64,000 nt of DNA, from contig CBIHLM010000016.1 in assembly GCA_966210515.1 (NCBI GenBank), positions 1 through 64,000 on the forward strand, written 5' to 3'. The notes below the pieces were generated by a model, which was not told the DNA's origin, ran no database searches, and worked only from the letters and a program-made list of their open reading frames with translations. This DNA is from Paradesertivirga sp966210515 (lineage in GTDB: Bacteria; Bacteroidota; Bacteroidia; Sphingobacteriales; Sphingobacteriaceae). Every line of letters begins with the position of its first letter. Positions within the stretch are counted from its first letter, which is position 1. Positions 60,982-64,000 of the stretch are shown here, piece by piece. The position numbers were made by a program, and so were the translations under genes.

Positions 60982-61473
60982 TTAACTGGTACGAATTTTC
61001 TGTTCTATAGCAGATGTTGAATAGCCTGCAATGTATTCGATAGTTTTCACTTCACCGCCATTCGCAAGAACGATATCGGAGCCAACAATTTTATCAATAG
61101 TGTAATCTGCACCCTTAACCAACACATCAGGTTTTATCGCTTTGATCAGTTCATATGGGGTTGATTCATCAAACAACACAACAGCATCCACAAACAACAG
61201 AGAGGCTAGTAAATGAGAACGCGAAATTTGATCAGTAATGGGCCGTGCAGGTCCTTTTAAAGAAGATGTGGAATTATCGCTGTTCAGACCGACAACGAGC
61301 TTCTGGCCCAAGTCAGCTGCCTTAGCCAGGTAATCTATATGACCCAGATGTAACAAATCAAAACAGCCATTTGTAAATACAATTTTCTGGTCTTTAAATC
61401 GCCAGATATTTAGAAACGGAAAAAGCTTTTCAAGTGGAAGGATTTTATTTCTTACCAGGGTTAAGTTGTCCAT
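60982..61473 (-). CDS. rfaE2: D-glycero-beta-D-manno-heptose 1-phosphate adenylyltransferase
   Basis: A 163-aa cytidylyltransferase-like protein: VFTNGCFDLLHLGHIDYL (HxGH), GLNSDNSTSSLKG, DVLVKGADYTIDKIVG. It corresponds to the C-terminal half of HldE (separate polypeptide here). It makes ADP-heptose for lipopolysaccharide. Acts after GmhA (46603-47169). Located 20 bp upstream of the acyl-CoA dehydrogenase. Confidence 0.93.
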   Translation of the reverse strand: MDNLTLVRNKILPLEKLFPFLNIWRFKDQKIVFTNGCFDLLHLGHIDYLAKAADLGQKLVVGLNSDNSTSSLKGPARPITDQISRSHLLASLLFVDAVVLFDESTPYELIKAIKPDVLVKGADYTIDKIVGSDIVLANGGEVKTIEYIAGYSTSAIEQKIRTS

Positions 61474-61518
61474 TAAACATACATTTTAAACAAAAATAGT
61501 TTAATTGAACAGAATGTT

Positions 61519-61869
61519 TTATTTAATCAAATGATTATCATCATCGGGGAATACCAAAATTGGATTATACTTTTTGGCTTCCTCAATCGGCAGGCTTCCG
61601 TAAGACATTATAATTAAAATATCTCCCACCTGGGCTAATCGGGCACAAGAACCATTCAGGCATACAGTACCCGAGCCGCGTTCTCCCTTTATTACATAAG
61701 TTTCGAAACGCGCAGCATTGTTATTATTAACTACCTGCACCTTTTCATTGGCAATAATATTCGCCGCGTCCATTAAGTCCTCGTCAATTGTGATACTCCC
61801 CACATAGTTCAATTCCGCCTGCGTCACTCTTACCCTATGTATCTTTGACTTCAAAATCTCAATAACCAT
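61519..61869 (-). CDS. panD: Aspartate 1-decarboxylase proenzyme
   Basis: A 116-aa protein from ATG 61867-61869. The self-cleavage site G24-S25 lies in YVGSITID, producing the pyruvoyl cofactor. Further motifs: KIHRVRVTQAELNY, NGSCARLAQVGDILIIMSYG. It makes beta-alanine for pantothenate. It is 60 bp after panC. Confidence 0.96.
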   Translation of the reverse strand: MVIEILKSKIHRVRVTQAELNYVGSITIDEDLMDAANIIANEKVQVVNNNNAARFETYVIKGERGSGTVCLNGSCARLAQVGDILIIMSYGSLPIEEAKKYNPILVFPDDDNHLIK

Positions 61870-61929
61870 ATACAAAAGTAAAAAAGTTTAATTTATGATT
61901 AGCTTCAATCAGGCTTCCGGATGAAGCAT

Positions 61930-62769
61930 TTACTTTAAGATTATATTATCAATCAATCTGGTATTGCCCACTTTTGCTGCAACCAACGCAATAATGCTTT
62001 CTGCGCTTTTAGATTCGACAGGCAAAAGAGTAGCTGCATCGCATATTTCAAAATACTCTGGTGTTATACCTTGCGCATTCACCAACTTGCTCCAGGCTTC
62101 ACTTTTAAGTTGCGTTATTGATAATTGCTGAAAGTGCTCTTTCGCCTGAAACAAAGCTTGAAAAAGCGCCAAAGCATTCTGTCGATCAACTGTTGTAAGA
62201 TGAATATTTCTGGAACTCAGTGCCAATCCGTCATCCTCACGCACAATAGGACACATTACCAGCTCCGAAGGTATATTCAGCGACTTCACCATATGATCGA
62301 GCACCATTACCTGCTGATAATCCTTTTGACCGAGAAACATATAATCGGGATTAACAGCGTCAAGAAGTTTTTTTACAATCTGCGTAACGCCCCGGTAATG
62401 TCCGGCCCGAAATTTCCCCTCCAAAATATTTTCGAGATAACCGACTTCAAATTTCCATTCCTCATTTTCACCATACATCTCCGTTACAGCCGGCAGAAAT
62501 AACACATCACATCCGGAGGCCTCCAAAAGTTTTACATCCTCTTCTATAGGCCGCGGGTAATTTTCAAGGTCATTTTGATTAGTAAATTGAGTGGGATTGA
62601 CGAATATACTGCATACTACAAAATCCGTTAACTCTTTAGCGATTTTTATAAGTGACAAATGACCGGCATGAAGGGCGCCCATGGTTGGCACAAAGCCGAC
62701 TGATTTATTATTTTTCCGGACGTTGCTAAGAAATTCCGTGAGGTCAAACTTAGAAGTGATAATTTCCAA
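61930..62769 (-). CDS. panC: Pantothenate synthetase
   Basis: A 279-aa protein with FVPTMGALHAGHLSL (HxGH), VNPTQFTNQNDLENYPR, FRAGHYRGVTQIV, FLGQKDYQQ and GLALSSRN. It joins pantoate and beta-alanine. First gene of the panC-panD group; promoter TTG-N19-CACCTTTG lies just upstream. Confidence 0.97.
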   Translation of the reverse strand: MEIITSKFDLTEFLSNVRKNNKSVGFVPTMGALHAGHLSLIKIAKELTDFVVCSIFVNPTQFTNQNDLENYPRPIEEDVKLLEASGCDVLFLPAVTEMYGENEEWKFEVGYLENILEGKFRAGHYRGVTQIVKKLLDAVNPDYMFLGQKDYQQVMVLDHMVKSLNIPSELVMCPIVREDDGLALSSRNIHLTTVDRQNALALFQALFQAKEHFQQLSITQLKSEAWSKLVNAQGITPEYFEICDAATLLPVESKSAESIIALVAAKVGNTRLIDNIILK

Positions 62770-62791
62770 TTTATATTCTGATCAATTTGCG

Positions 62792-62821
62792 CAAAGGTGA
62801 GCATTAGTAAAAAATTATCAA
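62792..62821 (-). promoter_or_regulatory. panC promoter
   Basis: TTG (62819-62821) and CACCTTTG (62792-62799, one mismatch to TAnnTTTG) separated by 19 bp on the minus strand. Confidence 0.65.
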
Positions 62822-62839
62822 AGACACTTGCGTAATTCA

Positions 62840-62869
62840 TTGATATATCATATAATATGCTTATATTTG
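62840..62869 (+). promoter_or_regulatory. Promoter of starch-synthase-domain gene
   Basis: TTG (62840-62842), 19 bp, TATATTTG (62862-62869): a full match to the Bacteroidota consensus, 39 bp before the ATG at 62909. Confidence 0.8.
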
Positions 62870-62908
62870 CAGTCCGAAATACAATTCTATTTATTCTAAC
62901 ATTTGGAG

Positions 62909-63733
62909 ATGGCAAAAACGAAGCTACTGTTTATTACCCACGAAATGTCGCCTTTCCTGGAGTTAACTAAAATTTCTGAAATTACAAGGCAGTTACCACA
63001 AGCGATGCAAGACAAGGGTCTGGAAATCAGAATCCTAATGCCACGCTTTGGAAATATCAATGAGCGCAGAAATCGCCTTCATGAAGTTATCCGCCTTTCA
63101 GGAATGAACATCATTATTGATGAAAATGATAACCCTCTGATTATTAAGGTTGCCTCTATACCTTCTGCAAGGATGCAGGTATATTTTTTAGACAATGAAG
63201 AATATTTCCAGCGTAAACAGGTATTCAGAGATAACAGCAACAAATTTTACGGAGACAATGACGAGCGTGCTATTTTCTTTTGCAAAGGCGCATTAGAAAC
63301 TGTTAAAAAGCTAGGCTGGTCGCCGGATGTGGTTCATTGCCACGGATGGATGAGCTCATTAGTGCCGGTTTATCTTAAAACAACGTATAAAGACGATCCG
63401 ACCTTTAAAAATTCGAAGGTTATTTATTCTGCTTATACTAACTGCTTTACAGAAAAGCTTGACTCAAACTTTCCGAAAAAGGCTATTATGAATGGAATGA
63501 CTGCCGAGCACACAGAAGTGTTTAAGGCATGTGATAATGATGCATTGCATATCGGAGCCATATCATATTCTGATGCCGTTGTTTTTGGAGATGCCGAGGT
63601 AAGTGATGAAGTGTTAAAGTTTGTTAAAAGCACTCAAAAAGTTACTTTATCATACGACGCTACTTCAGATTACGAAAATTATTATAACCTTTACGAAGAA
63701 ATTGCAAACGAGGAACTCGTTTCTTTAGCTTAA
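62909..63733 (+). CDS. Glycogen/starch synthase N-terminal-domain protein
   Basis: A protein of about 274 aa from ATG 62909, preceded by GGAG. It matches the GT5 catalytic domain only: KLLFITHEMSPFLELTKISEI, LEIRILMPRFG, FYGDNDERAIFFCKGALE, PDVVHCHGWMSSLVP. The whole C-terminal GT1 nucleotide-binding half of glycogen synthase is missing. The ADP-glucose lysine motif KxGG is changed to KISE, so classical synthase activity is doubtful. Such short versions next to panC and a DUF4270 gene are common in this phylum. Confidence 0.8.
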   Translation: MAKTKLLFITHEMSPFLELTKISEITRQLPQAMQDKGLEIRILMPRFGNINERRNRLHEVIRLSGMNIIIDENDNPLIIKVASIPSARMQVYFLDNEEYFQRKQVFRDNSNKFYGDNDERAIFFCKGALETVKKLGWSPDVVHCHGWMSSLVPVYLKTTYKDDPTFKNSKVIYSAYTNCFTEKLDSNFPKKAIMNGMTAEHTEVFKACDNDALHIGAISYSDAVVFGDAEVSDEVLKFVKSTQKVTLSYDATSDYENYYNLYEEIANEELVSLA

Positions 63734-63746
63734 TAAGGAAATTAAC

Positions 63747-64000
63747 ATGAAATATATTAAACTGGACTTATTAACCTTGTTGATAAGTCTTTTTATTTTT
63801 AGCAGTTGTGAGAAAACCGGAACAATCGGATTGGATATTGCTCCGGAAGATTCCCTAAAAAGTGTTTTTACCGATACAATCACAGTAAACGCACTTACAA
63901 CTAAAGAGGATAGTGTAATTACATCAAATATCTCTCAAAACCCGTTCGGATTTTTGACCGATCCTGTTTTTGGCACCACTGAAGCGAATCTGGCATTAGC
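63747..64000 (+). CDS. DUF4270 lipoprotein (5' part, runs off the window)
   Basis: An ORF from ATG 63747, 13 bp after the previous stop and preceded by AAGGA, still open at the window edge. A lipoprotein signal (lipobox FSSC, Cys21) precedes SLKSVFTDTITVNALTTKEDSV and FGFLTDPVFGTTEANLA, the start of the DUF4270 family found in Bacteroidota outer-membrane lipoproteins. Only about 84 residues are visible. Confidence 0.85.
   Translation, partial: MKYIKLDLLTLLISLFIFSSCEKTGTIGLDIAPEDSLKSVFTDTITVNALTTKEDSVITSNISQNPFGFLTDPVFGTTEANLAL

Overview
The window looks like chromosomal DNA of a Bacteroidota member, most likely of the family Sphingobacteriaceae (Pedobacter/Mucilaginibacter relatives). The reasons are the gene families (TonB-dependent receptor with a carboxypeptidase-like N-domain, DUF4270 lipoprotein, SPW protein, long S16, short starch-synthase domain protein), promoters of the form TTG-N19-TAnnTTTG instead of the E. 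coli type, and mostly absent Shine-Dalgarno sequences. No rRNA, tRNA, CRISPR array, transposase or prophage was recognised. Assignment to a genus is inference.

Layout. 1-10.5 kb: an orphan response regulator, a SIMPL-domain protein, an unlisted 39-aa ORF with its own terminator, an MBL-fold hydrolase, a PAP2 phosphatase, an Omp85-type outer-membrane protein with a kinase-like N-domain, an SPW protein, and an overlapping hybrid histidine-sensing pair. 10.7-13.5 kb: a PL22-like propeller protein, then a 780-bp non-coding stretch with REP-like hairpins, a gene remnant and 11-bp tandem repeats, then a pRiA4b ORF-3-like protein. 13.7-20.5 kb: a tight operon of an FHA-like protein, a 32-aa membrane peptide, a membrane PP2C phosphatase and a 1402-aa SEDS glycosyltransferase/penicillin-binding-protein fusion. 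20.5-26.9 kb: a TPP-riboswitch-controlled TonB-dependent receptor, a SNF2 helicase and aat. 27-32.5 kb (minus strand): tonB-like, rbfA, hflX, then trpC-trpG-trpE behind a classical attenuator with a Trp-rich leader peptide. 33-42.5 kb: a second orphan receiver, msrA, an M16 peptidase, def, nifU-like and mrp, a GT51 transglycosylase, hpt and psd. 42.6-46.5 kb: rplS, trmD, rimM and rpsP, with a three-gene regulatory module inserted between trmD and rplS. 46.6-51 kb: gmhA, pfkA, dsbD, birA. 51-54.2 kb: rsfS, ftsH, a LUD protein. 54.4-59.3 kb: infB, nusA, rimP behind a leader hairpin. 59.4-64 kb: a 4-TM 'holin-like' protein, acyl-CoA dehydrogenase, hldE-type adenylyltransferase, panD, panC, a starch-synthase N-domain protein and a truncated DUF4270 lipoprotein.

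Most of the window is housekeeping: translation and ribosome maturation, cell-envelope synthesis (peptidoglycan, phosphatidylethanolamine, ADP-heptose) and cofactor or amino-acid synthesis. The most unusual parts are (i) the FHA-like/PP2C/SEDS-PBP operon, which recalls the actinobacterial fhaA-pstP-rodA-pbpA locus but with fused synthases and no adjacent kinase; (ii) the Omp85 protein with a CotH/HipA-like kinase signature; (iii) the trp attenuator whose promoter puts the leader ATG nearly at the transcript 5' end; and (iv) the regulatory trio that splits the rpsP-rimM-trmD-rplS ribosomal cluster.
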